A stretch of DNA of 64,000 nucleotides from Neopestalotiopsis rosae (Eukaryota > Ascomycota > Sordariomycetes > Amphisphaeriales > Sporocadaceae). Within the stretch, counting starts at the first letter, position 1. The number at the start of each line of letters is the position of its first letter. Below, piece by piece: positions 1 to 10,660 of the stretch. Location: assembly GCA_023078685.1 (NCBI GenBank), contig JALGAS010000008.1, positions 1,426,001 to 1,490,000 on the forward strand. Reading direction: 5' to 3'. The notes under the pieces were generated by a model. It did not search any database. It had not been told where the DNA came from and saw only the letters and a list, made by a program, of their open reading frames with translations. Both the position numbers and the translations under genes were made by a program.

Positions 1-1
1 C

Positions 2-220
2 AAGAGGCTTCTAATAGCACAGATACTATTTTTCGGCATTTCTTTTCACGTAAACGCCCATCCACAGACTGGTGCCTATCCAGATAATATTTCAGAACAG
101 GTCGACAGCCGCAGCCGTCGAGAAATTTTCCATGTAGGTTGATTTCTTCTTCATAGTTTTATTCATCATTTTTCACCGGTTCTCGTGCTATGCACACAGG
201 TACCAGGGAGTATCCATTAA
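2..220 (+). CDS. possible secreted small protein, 5' end outside window
   Basis: From base 2 an open frame reads a hydrophobic, signal-peptide-like stretch (KRLLIAQILFFGISF...) followed by a short polar region ending in SRSRREIFH. A plausible donor (GTAGGT, 134) and acceptor (CACACAG, ending 199) give a 66-nt intron. The second exon adds only VPGSIH before TAA at 218-220. The initiator ATG would lie just left of the window. The dibasic RR could be a Kex2-type cleavage site. This is a reading-frame and splice-site guess with no recognised family, and it could be noise. Confidence 0.3.
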
Positions 221-464
221 CATAAGTGAATGCTAATCTGGTAGAAAAGTTGCTCAATTTCCTTCAGTTCGGCGGTTTGTGTAACAGTCAAAGATCTCAT
301 GCCGGTAAAGGTCACCATGGACTCCAGCGGATCACAGGGGAATACAAATATCCTCGAACCACATTATTTGTAATAACAAAACTTACAAAGGGAAGACAAT
401 TTGATTAAAGCAAACGGTCAAGATCAAGCAGGCTGATATGAGGGATCATCTTCCACACAACGAA

Positions 465-1162
465 CTACCACGATAGGACACTGCGATCGCCAACCCCGCC
501 CGTCCCCGACTCACATATGCCCCTACAAAACTCTTCATCTTCCTGCAGTTGCTTGTTCTCCAACAACCGTCTTGCGGGCCAAATCTTCTGTCCAAACTTC
601 TTCTCCATTTCTGCATGATCCCTCAACATCGGCCGGACAAGACTCTCGAAATAGTGCACCGCCCTCTCCATGTACGGGTGGAGCGGGCCAGCGGTGTAGG
701 TATCGCTGTTCAACCCTCCCTGCGCCTTATTCCCCAGCCACTTGTCCTCCTTCTCGACCTGCTTGAAGAAGTTGATCTCGGCGTCGACGTCGGCGCGCGC
801 CACGTTCTTGTTCACGTATACCTCGTAGCGCATACGTGACGTGGTTGCCGACGTCGGGACGATGAACATCATGTAGAAGAAATTCTTGGTTACTGTGACG
901 GACGAATTGGGAAACATGAAGGTTGGGCTTGCCACGATGCCGTCCGCCTCCATCTCCTCGCCTAGGTGACGGATATAGCACAAGTTGGGCTCAACGTCGA
1001 ACTTGGTGTGCTTGTTGATGTACTTTGAGATGCCGGGGTGAGCAGTCGAGCAGTGGTAGCACTTTCGAATCACAAAAGTCAGAGATGTGTCAGTTTTGAT
1101 AGATGTAACACATGTCAACTCACCTCGTTGTAGTTCTCTACCAGCGTCTGTTTATCAGACAT
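465..1162 (-). pseudogene. 5'-truncated Rieske oxygenase (choline-monooxygenase-like) relic
   Basis: Two joined exons (1124-1162 and 465-1061, 62-nt intron with GTGAGT donor) encode the C-terminal catalytic domain of a Rieske non-haem iron oxygenase of the choline/carnitine monooxygenase type. The hallmark is TLVENYNE joined to CYHCSTAHPG, where the two His are iron ligands. The family normally has about 400 residues with an N-terminal Rieske [2Fe-2S] domain (CxH...CxxH). Here only about 210 residues remain, and I see no such motif in the 1.2 kb upstream. The ATG at 1162 is nominal. A possible further intron (GTGAGT near 1259, acceptor near 1149) leads to an exon without any Rieske signature. 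I call it a truncated relic. A functional protein with unrecognised upstream exons is the alternative. Confidence 0.6.
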
Positions 1163-2535
1163 ACGTGACCACACCCCTTTCAAGACCATCAAAAACCTGC
1201 GAGTACCCGATTGTGATATCGCACTGTTCTGTGACCTTTCTGACAGTGGCCGTACTCACTTGCACATAGATAATCCGAATATCCGCCAGAGTGGGGGTGA
1301 TGAGACGGGAAAATTGCTGATTGACCTGGAATTTTGTACTCTATCGCAGTCAATAAGCCCATTCTACGGGAAACTTCATGCGGCAATGCATTGTCGTCAG
1401 TATATAGGAAGCCAAAAAAAAAAAAAAAAACATTTCCAATCAAACATATAGCACTGGTCTACAAATGAAGTGTGACTACACGTCCGAGAAATTGAATTTG
1501 TGGTCCAGACTCATAGGGACTGTTTGGAAGTAAAGGTACGTACTACACTACACGCAATGATTTTTTTCACTAAAATAAACTGAATGCTTCAACAGGTGGA
1601 CTATTTGGATATATAAAGTGACACTGGTATGCCTATGCAGGACGATTATCTTGTATCTAGAGATGTGGGCTGTTGATACCACAGGAGATGACGTTCATAC
1701 TGTGGTGTGATTGCCAAGCTTAACACGCCTGCCAGCTATCTCGGAGCCACTTACATTGGCTTTGCGCTGCTTTCTATTTGTCAAGCGCGGACCCACAAGA
1801 ATCCGGTACTCTACAGGCAGGGGTTGCATTTACGTCCGATATCATAGTACTGTCAGAAGTGTCAGGTTATCTATTTACACTGCTATGATACCTGCAGCTG
1901 ATGCTTGGGTAGCATCAGTTCGGAACAAGAATAGCCAGTGAGATGTTTTTCCCGAAAACTGATAAGAAGCCTCTCGGACACGCAGCGTTTTGACCATGCA
2001 AGACTTGGCAAACACAGCCAAGTGGTTCACATGCACGAGACGCTGTTCTTATCGTGGGCATGCTCTTCACCGTGGAGAAGGGGAAAGAAGACATCCAATT
2101 ACTTATCACAGTGGCCAATCTCAATACACCCTGCTATAAACCTTTCAGCGTCGTCGTATCTTTCTGCTTTGACTCGCGACATCTATGTACTGACTGTGTT
2201 TGCAAGCAAAAGTTTCCGCTTCCTGTCAAATACACCAAGGTTGGGTTGATAAAGTTAATCCTCTGACAAGGTTTCCCCGCAAAGTCGTGTGCTAGAAAGC
2301 GGAGATGCCAATGAGTATTTGATCCGCGTTCGTACACTATCAAGCGCCAAGCTCATGGCATTTAAATAAGGTTAGTCTTATGCTTATATATAGTTGCTGC
2401 CATGATCACAAGGAACAAGAGCTAGAAGGGAAGGGCAACGACACGCTCTATCCTCGCTTCGACTTCACCATCTCGTCCAGCGCAGATATCCTCGCGCTTC
2501 CGTCTTCAGCTTTAGATCTCACTGCATCTCTAAAT
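1163..2535. other. intergenic region with permease promoter
   Basis: There is no convincing gene here. It holds an A18 homopolymer (about 1412-1430). A TATA-like element (TATATATA, 2385-2392) sits about 150 bp before the chosen permease start. The nearest upstream sequence should be the 5' part of the Rieske relic, but no Rieske motif is recognisable. Confidence 0.5.
2385..2392 (+). promoter_or_regulatory. TATA-like box upstream of permease
   Basis: TATATATA lies about 150 bp upstream of the permease ATG, at a plausible distance for a fungal core promoter. This is motif evidence only. Confidence 0.3.
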
Positions 2536-4379
2536 ATGTCGAGCTTCAGCGAACGGGCGCGGGCTACGAAGCTTGCCGAATCGACTGTGACCCACGATGA
2601 AGAACTCAAAGTCTCTCAAGGTGACGACTCCCTGGGGAATCTGGGCCTGGGACCTTCCAAACTACAGCAAAACTTCAATGTTTGGTCCCTGGGATTCATG
2701 GCGTTCTGCACGTCCGTGACATGGGAAGCCGTCTCGTCCGCGATGGCCCAGGGCATGAGCACCGGTGGTACCTCCAGCCTTGTCTGGGGTTTCGTCCTCT
2801 GCGCGACCGGGGCAATGCTCGTCATTGCTTGTTTCGCGGATTACGTGAGTATGATCCCAACTGCTGGAGGTCAACACCACTACGTTTTTGAGCTGGCGCC
2901 ACCCAAGTTCCGACGAATTCTTTCCTGGTATGTCGGCTGGTTGACGATGCTCGGCTGGGTGCTGTGTGCACTGGCTGGCAATTTTGCGACAGCTATGCAA
3001 TTTCAGTCTTGGGCTATCCTCTTCAGTCAGAATTATGCATATGAGAGATGGCACACCACCATGGTACGTTGATCTCTCAGGCTCCCGTAATCCCTTGACT
3101 TCACTTTGTTGTCTACATTTTGACACGAAGTATAGATCGTTATTGGTTTGACGACTTTCTACACCATTTTTGCGATTTTTGAGATCAGATCAGTACATCG
3201 TCTTCTCTCCTTGGCAATGGCGCTCCACGTAGCAGGCTACCTCTCAACCGCTATATACCTGCTTGTGATGGTACCAAACAAGAACACAGTCGTCCATGTC
3301 TTTACCGATACAACCAATTTAAGTGGTTGGGATGATTCGGGGGTGAGGAAACCCGTGTTCCAACAGCTCGTAATTGCTCCCTATGTAACCTATTCTTTTT
3401 GCTAATGCTGGTTTTGAATAGATCGCCTGGCTTGTCGGCTTGCTAACACCTGCGATCGGGTTGGTGGGCTGGGACAGCTCAATCCACATGGCCGAAGATT
3501 CGAAAGATGCGGCTACGATCCTCCCAAAATCTCGTGAGTCACACTATTCTGTTTCTTGCTTGAAAGTCTAGCTTGGTTCAATGAGCGACAATGATGAGAT
3601 AGCAAGCCAGTGTAGGGTGCTCGCTGACAAACTGATACCTGGGCATAGTTTTGGTTTCCATGATATCGACAGTAATTGCCACGTTCCCATGGATCATTGC
3701 TGTCGCCTTCTGCATCACTGACATTCCTGGTGTCCTGACGGGTCCTGCGGGTAGCATCAGTTTCATGTCACAACTATTCTATAATGTGTCTGGCGGGAGC
3801 CAAGCAGCTACCGTCGGCCTCACCATGTTCCTTCCCGTCATGGGTTTCTGCGGCGTAGGGCCTAGTATCATTTCCGCCACTTCTCGAATAATCTGGTCCT
3901 TTGCCCGGGATGGCGGCCTTCCAAAAGCCGTCAGCACGGTTTCGGATCAGACCAAGACACCCATTTGGGCCCTATTTATCACCTGGCTTTCCATTTGCGC
4001 CCTAAGCTGTGTTTACATCGGCAACGCCACAGCTTATTACGGCCTGTCAAGTGCCTGTACAGTCACTCTGATGATTTCATACGCCTCGCCCCTCTTGCTG
4101 AACGTCATGTTCGGCTTCCAACACTGCTCACTTCCGCGAGGCCGCTTTACATTGGGCCGTTGGCACCGGCCGATGGCTGTGGCTGGATGTGCCTGGTCTC
4201 TTTGTCTGATCGTCATGATGTATTTTCCTACAGTCCAACCTATCAGGCTTGAGAACATGAATTACGCTTCGGTTGTTACGGTAGGCGGCATAGTCGCTGC
4301 AACTGTTTGTTGGTTTCTTTACGGACGAAAACAATATATTGGGCTTGTACAAATAACAGATGGCGTTCCAACATCGTAA
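2536..4379 (+). CDS. GABA/choline-type amino acid permease (APC superfamily)
   Basis: Four exons (2536-3063, 3136-3369, 3422-3533, 3649-4379) join in frame to a 534-residue polytopic membrane protein of the fungal amino acid/choline transporter family (relatives of yeast UGA4 and HNM1). The cytosolic N-terminus runs into FNVWSLGFMAFCTSVTWEAV. The loop after TM2-3 reads YVSMIPTAGGQHHYVFELAPP, the conserved family signature. Further on come HMAEDSKDAATILPKS and SRIIWSFARDGG, both characteristic of the family. About 12 membrane segments are expected. ATG 2536 is preferred over upstream non-ATG starts because it gives a normal N-terminus. Plasma-membrane proton-coupled uptake of GABA, choline or a related amine is inferred, and the substrate is not determinable. 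It lies next to a choline-monooxygenase-like relic, so a former quaternary-amine utilisation pair is possible. Confidence 0.9.
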
Positions 4380-4508
4380 ATAAAAATAATGCATTACGAA
4401 TCATGAATTATGTATATCTTAAAATATTCTTAAAATATGTCACGGCTCTTCAGCAGCTTATCATAAGGTAATATATAATCCAGAGGCTTCAGTCTTTTTG
4501 GGATGCAT

Positions 4509-4588
4509 AAACGAATCTCTAGCTTTTCGAAAATCTGCACAGAAGCGCATCGCTATGAGAATTATCGCACTTTTCTGCGAGCAGTGTT
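4509..4588 (+). repeat. dispersed coding-like relic, copy 1
   Basis: About 80 bp, roughly 90% identical to 9193-9273 in the same orientation. In one frame both copies read an R-I-x-S-F...ICTEAHRYENYR-x-FLRAV peptide. Several differences are synonymous or conservative (ATC/ATT, CGC/CGA, AAA/AGA). Copy 1 runs on to a TGA about 11 codons later. It looks like a fragment of a duplicated gene or transposon ORF. The family is not recognised. Confidence 0.7.
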
Positions 4589-5126
4589 CTCATCTCAAGA
4601 CGAGTATGAACTTTGATACAAGGGTTCATCATTGTATCACTTTGGATATTAGTATCAGTCCAGAGTTTTCAGATCAAGCTAATTTTCTTTCGAGTTAAGC
4701 TGCTCAAAGGGAAAGGAATACGTTGTGCAGGTCAATCGTTTGATTAGCAAGTCAGGATTTATGATTTCTTGGTTCATCGAATGATGATTAACGATTATTA
4801 TACCTAGTAGTGGGAAATTGAGGGGGGTCTGAAGTGTTCTTACCCTTTTGAAAGCGCTAAAAGCCTTCTGTAGTCCAATGTGCTTCTTAAGACAAATGTT
4901 CTTCTCGGCCCCCTAAGCACCCCCGTGGGGAGACCACTAAAATATATTAACTAAAATAACCAGTTTCGTTTCCGTGTTCTTATAAATCTGTAAATTAGTA
5001 GATACGCTATGACTCGGTGATAAATCCGTGACCTCGTAACCTTATGCCATCCAAATCGTGTGTTTCATTCTTGTTATTGTCGAAAAAAGAAGAAAATCCA
5101 AATTCTTTTTGCCGTTCTACTACTTT

Positions 5127-5195
5127 TTAGTGGTTGGCGTTAGTGGACACTATAGTGGACGTTCTGGCGTTATAGTGGATGTTATAGCGGGCTTA
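5127..5195 (+). repeat. degenerate TATAGTGGAC repeat cluster
   Basis: Five imperfect copies of a motif like TATAGTGGAC (TTAGTGGAC, TATAGTGGAC, TATAGTGGAT, TATAGCGGGC, TATAGTGGGG) are spaced about 10-20 bp apart. Short subterminal repeats like this are typical of fungal DNA-transposon ends. No transposase or matching opposite end was found, so this is probably a remnant. Confidence 0.5.
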
Positions 5196-5466
5196 TAGTG
5201 GGGCAAATGTGCGTCTTGACCACAGAAGTCTTCTATACTGGAGAATACCTTCCAAATTAGATGATGTTACTCTGTACATATTATATGCAGAAGGCTTCTC
5301 AGCCCACTACATGCCTCACAGCTGTATATGACTTATGAGTATTAGAGGCGATTGTCTACTGCATGTGAGATCGACATATCTGTAGGATGTCCCGAGTAGG
5401 TATTCCTTTCCGAGAGCCAAATACATTTCAATTATTCTAGGCAACAAGAGTTGCAATGGTTCTGAT

Positions 5467-6264
5467 TTAGAGTTGGCTAGAACGCTGCGCATCAAGCCCT
5501 TCTTGGAAAGTCATTTCGGCTATCTCCTTTGCGAACTTCACGTAGGGTGAATGACCAGAGTCCAGCGCCGTAACGTTGATGGACACATGAGCATCGGCTG
5601 CATTTTGGAGACAGAAGTCCTGGAATTCGGGCGCCAGCCAGCGGTCCTCTGTTGATCGAATGTATCGCGCCGATATGTCCTTCCACGCAGCATAGGTTGC
5701 CTGGCCAATCAAGATGGCAGCGTTGCCCCATTTCAGTCCCTGGGCCTGTTCTTGCTGGTCCTCGGGTGACAGGTCTTGATACAGGAGCCACACGGGGTCC
5801 ACGGGGAACCAAGTGCTGTTGTCGCCGCTGAATTGCACAAGCGAGCTTCTTCCGGGGAGATTCGTGGCCTGCACTACTGTCCGGATCGTCTGCCCCTCAT
5901 CGAGCAGGAATGCGGCCAAGTAAATGAGATGGACCACACCGCCCGGCAGGCCTTTTGCTCGCCGGTCACCACGGCTCAGGCCTTTGACAGCGCTGGTACC
6001 CGCGATGCCGCCGTACGAATGCATCAGCATGATGACTTCGCAGCCATCGTCGACTACTAGTGGCAGCACTTGTCGGCGAACAGCCTCGATATCTCCATCA
6101 AAGGTAGAATCTGGGGGCTGTTGACCGTTGTTGGTCGGTAGGGCCAGGATATGGACTGTAAAGCCTTTCTCCTCCAGTGCGCCGATCAGCTTGTGGTAGG
6201 CAGTGGGGGCAGTCCAAGCCCCGGGCACAAGGACAATAGTCGGCAGCGTCAAAGACATGAGCAT
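5467..6264 (-). CDS. alpha/beta hydrolase fold protein
   Basis: A single exon encodes 265 residues. The N-terminal strand IVLVPGAW leads the alpha/beta fold. The nucleophile elbow is M-H-S-Y-G-G (Ser83), the probable acid is Asp207 in STEDRW, and the catalytic His is H238 in DSGHSP. The length and motif set match the small AB-hydrolase_6 esterase group common in fungi, whose members act on varied esters. The substrate cannot be inferred. ATG 6264 and a second in-frame ATG at 6258 are both possible. It is transcribed in the same direction as the esterase at 7016-8426 and the methyltransferase beyond. The 751-bp gap between the hydrolases is enough for its own promoter. Confidence 0.85.
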   Translation of the reverse strand: MLMSLTLPTIVLVPGAWTAPTAYHKLIGALEEKGFTVHILALPTNNGQQPPDSTFDGDIEAVRRQVLPLVVDDGCEVIMLMHSYGGIAGTSAVKGLSRGDRRAKGLPGGVVHLIYLAAFLLDEGQTIRTVVQATNLPGRSSLVQFSGDNSTWFPVDPVWLLYQDLSPEDQQEQAQGLKWGNAAILIGQATYAAWKDISARYIRSTEDRWLAPEFQDFCLQNAADAHVSINVTALDSGHSPYVKFAKEIAEMTFQEGLDAQRSSQL

Positions 6265-7015
6265 GTGTTGGTAGCAGCGACGATTGACTGACCTTGAGGT
6301 GCTCGGGCACTCAAAGCACGTCGTAAACGGGGACGTTTATGGCCGTTCAAGTTACCAAGTCGGACCAACGAGGAATATACGTCTTGCCCTGCAGCTGAGC
6401 CTTTCCTGGCTGGTGGCGAACCTCGTCACAAAGCTGCACGGGGCTTAATTGAGCAAACATATCGAGGTGACATGGGAACTTCCTTGCGCGCATGAAATGT
6501 TCCTTCGCCGACCGAGCACTGGCAACCAACAGCCAACGGCCCTTGTACATCTGTGCTGCGAGTATGGAGCCAACAGCACAGTCAAGGATCTGACCTGTCT
6601 GATATTGCTCTTCCTTTGTCCCCTTATGCGCAAAACGATTTCGTATCAATTCTTGCCGAGTTTCTCCATACCTAACAAGAAGTTTAACGCGGCACGAACT
6701 TGTTTGCTGACCCACCAAGGCCACACACACAAGTCTTTTGCTACTCCTGACAGCCTTTGTCCCGCCTTGGCTGCGCCGAGTGGCTTTTTTTACGATCAGC
6801 TTTTTGCTGTTTTATATGTCGACTGTTTTAATACGGCCTCCGGCGATCACTGATTGTTGCAAACCCTGGGGACTCGGCAGCTGGCCGCACCTACACGTAG
6901 GCAAACAGGCATTGTGGGCTGGTGAGCTTGAAACATAGGGATCGCGAAGCTAGGCGTCAATGAGATGATCTCTCACTTGTAACAGTCTATGAGATTAAGA
7001 AAATACAGAATCCTT
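6265..7015. other. intergenic, no gene seen
   Basis: Promoter side of the 5467-6264 hydrolase and 3' side of the next esterase. The open frames here lack ATG starts or recognisable domains. Confidence 0.5.
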
Positions 7016-8426
7016 TTACAGCTGGGCATCTATTTTACCCCCAGAATACACCTGACTTGTTTTGGCCTTTGCTTCTATCATTTCCTTTGCCTTGCTCGGG
7101 TTCAGAGTTGTCAGGGTCTTCACGTCCATTGTGGTCTCTTCTAATGCATCAACATCGAACCAACGAGCTCTGCTCTGTAAGCCACGTCGTCCCACCATGT
7201 CCAGACAAGCGCGTCCCCAGCGCTTGAACACATGTCCCGAGTGCGGAATCTTGGGCATGATAAAGGGCCAGCAATGCGGCAGCGCCTGGTACTGATCCCA
7301 CCAAACGCAGACGCCATCCCTTTCTGCCGTCTGCGCAATGATCATTGCTGAATCGGCCAGTCGCTCCTGGCCCACGCCGAACCAAAGAGGGGGTGAACCT
7401 GCCCATGACTTGGCTGTACAGGGACTCACCATCGGATGTGCAAAGAGTGATGCCCCACAGTAGAGTTCCTCACGGGGTGGATTGCTTGGCCAAATAGCGT
7501 CAGAAGGAAAGTCTGGTTTGGTGTACGGTGCAGACTCGCTCCAGATGTCGAAGTCGCGGTTTGTGTTCCAGCTGGGAAGACAGAGAGCCAGATCGGCTTG
7601 CGGGCTGAGAACCGTGGCACCGGCGGGCATGGGAACGGGGGCAAAGGTGTGACCATGGAAGGCGATGGTTCGAGAGCGTAGTTGGAGAAGCAACTGCAGG
7701 AAGCCAAGGATGATACATGCACCAGCACTTTCGCCAGCCAAGACGATGGAAGAGGATGGAATGGCATCGTGGAAAGCACCGGGGGGAGGATGTAGTAGAG
7801 AGAGATACAGATGGAGGAGATCAAGGATCTGGCTTGGAAATGCAGACTGGGGAGCCAACCGGTAGTCTAGGGAGATGACACGCCCACCGGTCTCTTTGGA
7901 AAGTCTGACGGCAGTGGGACGGGCCGTCCCAAGACCATTGCTACTAAATACCAGGCGTCCGATCATCAGCCATCGCAGTGCTTACTCTTAGATCATTCTG
8001 CACTTACAAGAAGCCGCCACCATGTACAAAGATAATGGTGTGATCGTTTTGCAAGTCACGATTTAGTGCATGGAAACGCGATTCCGGTGAGTCTCCTCCA
8101 GCTGTATGTGTGCCATCACGCTTGATCGCAACCCATTCCGCAACAACGGGTGCAGACTCGAGTGGCAGGAGTGCAGGCAAAGTTTTGACATCTGCCAGAT
8201 CTCGCACTGCAGCTTCTACAGCGTGGCGGGCATCATCTTCGGCGGGCAAGGCAAGGGTAATGGGACTCGTCCACACTGATGGCGGCGGACCTCGATCTCG
8301 CCTTGAGGCCTCTTGTCTTGGGCCTAAGGAAGGTATAGGGCCTCTTGTTTGGTCGTATGCCCCCCTCATGACCTTGCGTGTCATGGCGAGAGCTCCAGTC
8401 ACAATCTCAGCATTTGTTGGGGCCAT
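7016..8426 (-). CDS. alpha/beta hydrolase-3 / hormone-sensitive-lipase-like esterase
   Basis: Two exons (8008-8426 and 7016-7943, 64-nt intron with GTAAGT donor and TTTAG acceptor) give 448 residues. The oxyanion-hole motif H135-G-G-G precedes the splice. DYRLAP (166-171) and the nucleophile motif G-E-S212-A-G follow. A C-terminal His in PHSGH and an acidic residue near GQERLAD complete a plausible triad. The HGGG plus GESAG combination is diagnostic of the HSL/bH family (PF07859), serine esterases for short acyl or aryl esters. The splice removes a frame break just after HGGGF and restores the usual spacing. The 130-residue N-terminus before HGGG is longer than in bacterial members but common in fungi. 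A role in modifying a secondary metabolite is possible given the neighbours, but this is inference. Confidence 0.88.
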
Positions 8427-9192
8427 GGTTGGAGAGTATCAGGATGTGTGTAGAAGCAATAGATATGGGAAGAAACCGATGTCGAGTGGGAACAGGAAGA
8501 ATTGCAGGTAGGCATTGAGGCTTCTAGTATCAGCTTAAAATTGCTTACCATACCTAAGCTGATCACCCAGGTACCAAAGTATACCTGGGGATGTACATTT
8601 TATCCCGCTTCGCAACTCGTTGGCCCAAATTGAAACACATGTACAAATGAGGTAAGTGATTGCCAATGCATATTGGCACACAGTGCAGACTCATCCATTG
8701 CCCCTGACCCTGACCCTAGTCTGCAGTGCCATGCCGGGATTACCAGAATGCTATATGTACGTTAGAGCTGAAAATGCACTGAGGGTACATCTCGGGGCTG
8801 CACGACTCTAGGGGCAGAACTTGATATGTTTTTTTTTTTCCTAATTTTTTCTTCTCTTCTTAATTTCTCTACATGTCTAACGTGCTAGGACTACTCAATG
8901 TTGGTGCATATAAATGTTAGCATGCGCCTCGATAGGAGTTGGGCTCAACGGGCTTGGTAGTACGCCGCTTACACAAGAAGTATGGTAAGACAGCCAATAT
9001 CAATATACTTCCTAAAGTTCAGTATCTTATTGAATTCAACAGAAACATTCGTGAGATACGGGCCCAATCGGCTACTGATCAACTCTGAAAGAGGTCTCAA
9101 AAGGTCAGGAACATACAAATCCCGTTTTCTTCGTCTTCTTTCTCTTTTCCGCCTTTTCACAAGGATAGCAATGCTGAGATTACAGCAATGAA
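8427..9192. other. intergenic, no gene seen
   Basis: Promoter of the HSL-like esterase and the region beyond the methyltransferase 3' end. It holds a T-rich run near 8829-8840 and a short CCCTGA repeat near 8702-8718. No gene is supported. Confidence 0.5.
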
Positions 9193-9273
9193 CAACCGAA
9201 TCTACAGCTTTCCGAGAATTTGCACAGAAGCGCATCGATATGAGAATTATCGCAATTTTCTGCGAGCAGTGTT
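9193..9273 (+). repeat. dispersed coding-like relic, copy 2
   Basis: Second copy of the relic at 4509-4588. It lies only a few bases beyond the stop codon of the methyltransferase (antisense to it), so it falls in that gene's 3' untranslated region. The shared frame encodes ICTEAHRYENYRNFLRAV. Similarity stops shortly after GCAGTGTT. Confidence 0.7.
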
Positions 9274-9279
9274 ACCGCC

Positions 9280-10192
9280 TCATGAGACTCGAGTCGCCTC
9301 GAAGAAAAGTCCTCGGTTAGTTTGGTCCATCCATTTTCTGTCTCTCTTATTTGGGAGCAACACTTCGAGCTTCACAAGGCGTGCTTCGACCTTCCAATCC
9401 GTATCGGTAGCCTTACAGACGCGGTCCCATAGGTCTCTTACACTCTCGGCGTTATGGAAAAGCCTTGGTTTCAGGCCTTCCCTCCAAGCGGGTTTAGTCG
9501 CGACTTCAACGCTTCCAAGTTGGCATACCACAATCATTGAATTTCTTCTCGTCAGCTCCACAAGACCTTTTAAAACTTCGAATTGGGTGTCAAGGTCCCA
9601 CAAATGGAAGACGGCACCGGCATAGATGACATCAACCTTTCCATTGAGTTGCTGTCGAAGTGAGGAGGTTATTGGCACGGCGGTACCATTGTTCGGAATA
9701 TCTGATTGCAGAAATCGTCCATGGAACGTGCTTTCGTCCCGGAACAGTTCATAGCCCACTTTCCAGAAGCCAGGCTCAATGTCCGCCCCGTACATGTTGT
9801 CCGAGGGCGCGCCGGAGGCGACGAGGCGGCGCAGGTCCTGCCCCATGCAGCAGCCGAAATCAAGAATGAGGTCGCCGTCTTTTGCCCTCTGCAAGACCGT
9901 CTCAAAGGCCGGAGAGTCTGCAATCTTGGGCGCCAAGAATCCCCATTGTCCAACACATGGGTAGGGACGAATTTTCCAAGCGCGCAGGTGCTGTGTATTT
10001 CGTTGTTTGTAAATATATGGCCCATACGCGCCTCAAAAGGTCTTTACTTACCACAGAGTGGAGATGCTTGTGCAAAGCTTCATGCTCAAGATGGCAATAG
10101 CTGGAGAAGAAGGAAATGACCTCTGGTGTGAGGCGTTCATCTAGGTTGGTGTCCCACCATGGAGCGGTGGTAGAAGTAGTCTCGGTAGGCAT
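9280..10192 (-). CDS. SAM-dependent methyltransferase (fungal AusD-like type)
   Basis: Two exons (10052-10192 and 9280-9990, 61-nt intron GTAAGT...CACAG) give 283 residues. The splice joins HLHSV to HLRAWKIRPYPCVGQWGFL, matching the family pattern RAW-x-I-x-PYPC-(I/V)-G-x-(F/W). SAM motif I is L-D91-F-G-C-C-M-G-Q-D. An acidic motif II (YGADIEP) and the post-motif strand VDVIYAGAVFHLWD follow. This architecture is typical of fungal methyltransferases found in meroterpenoid and other secondary-metabolite clusters (AusD-type, carboxyl or oxygen methylation). The substrate is unknown. No polyketide, terpene or peptide synthase lies in the window. Confidence 0.85.
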
Positions 10193-10660
10193 CTTGTGCG
10201 AATATAGATATGATTTTAGCTTTGGGTCGGTGAAGCAGACACTGTGAACCGTATGTCAACTTAGGTAAACTCAGGCAACAGGTGATTTATCGGATGGCTT
10301 TCGATGTGATCTCGGGGACGAAGCGACGATTTAACTTATAGTAACAACATTGTGTTGGCGTCTGCAGTATGCTGACATGCGGGGTTATGCCATAACATCT
10401 GAGTGGGTTGCAGGTAATAACCAACCAGTTTCATGCATGACTCCATGCCTGGTAGACAACATTCGCATGCAAGAATCACTGCGCGTCTTGATTGGAGTTC
10501 CCGGTTGCGTATCGGCCCCTTTTGCTGTTGCTTGAAATTACTCCAATCTGCATGATTTAATGAATCACACTAAGGTTTGCCATTTGCGATATGGTCCATA
10601 ATCAACAGAATACACCTTTGTTTGGTTTGCGCAAACAACGCAACAGAATCTTGGCCACCC
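10193..10660. other. intergenic, no gene seen
   Basis: Between the methyltransferase start and the F-box protein stop. It presumably holds the methyltransferase promoter. No motif stands out. Confidence 0.5.

Larger units (their letters stand above)
4380..5466. other. repeat-bearing intergenic region
   Basis: No intact gene. It contains a coding-like relic repeated near 9.2 kb (4509-4588), an AT-rich stretch and the TATAGTGGAC-type repeats at 5127-5195. Overall it looks like degraded mobile-element sequence. Confidence 0.5.

Noticed and set aside
8702..8718. Telomere-like CCCTGA repeats
   Set aside because: Only three imperfect units; the fungal telomere unit is CCCTAA and such short runs occur by chance.
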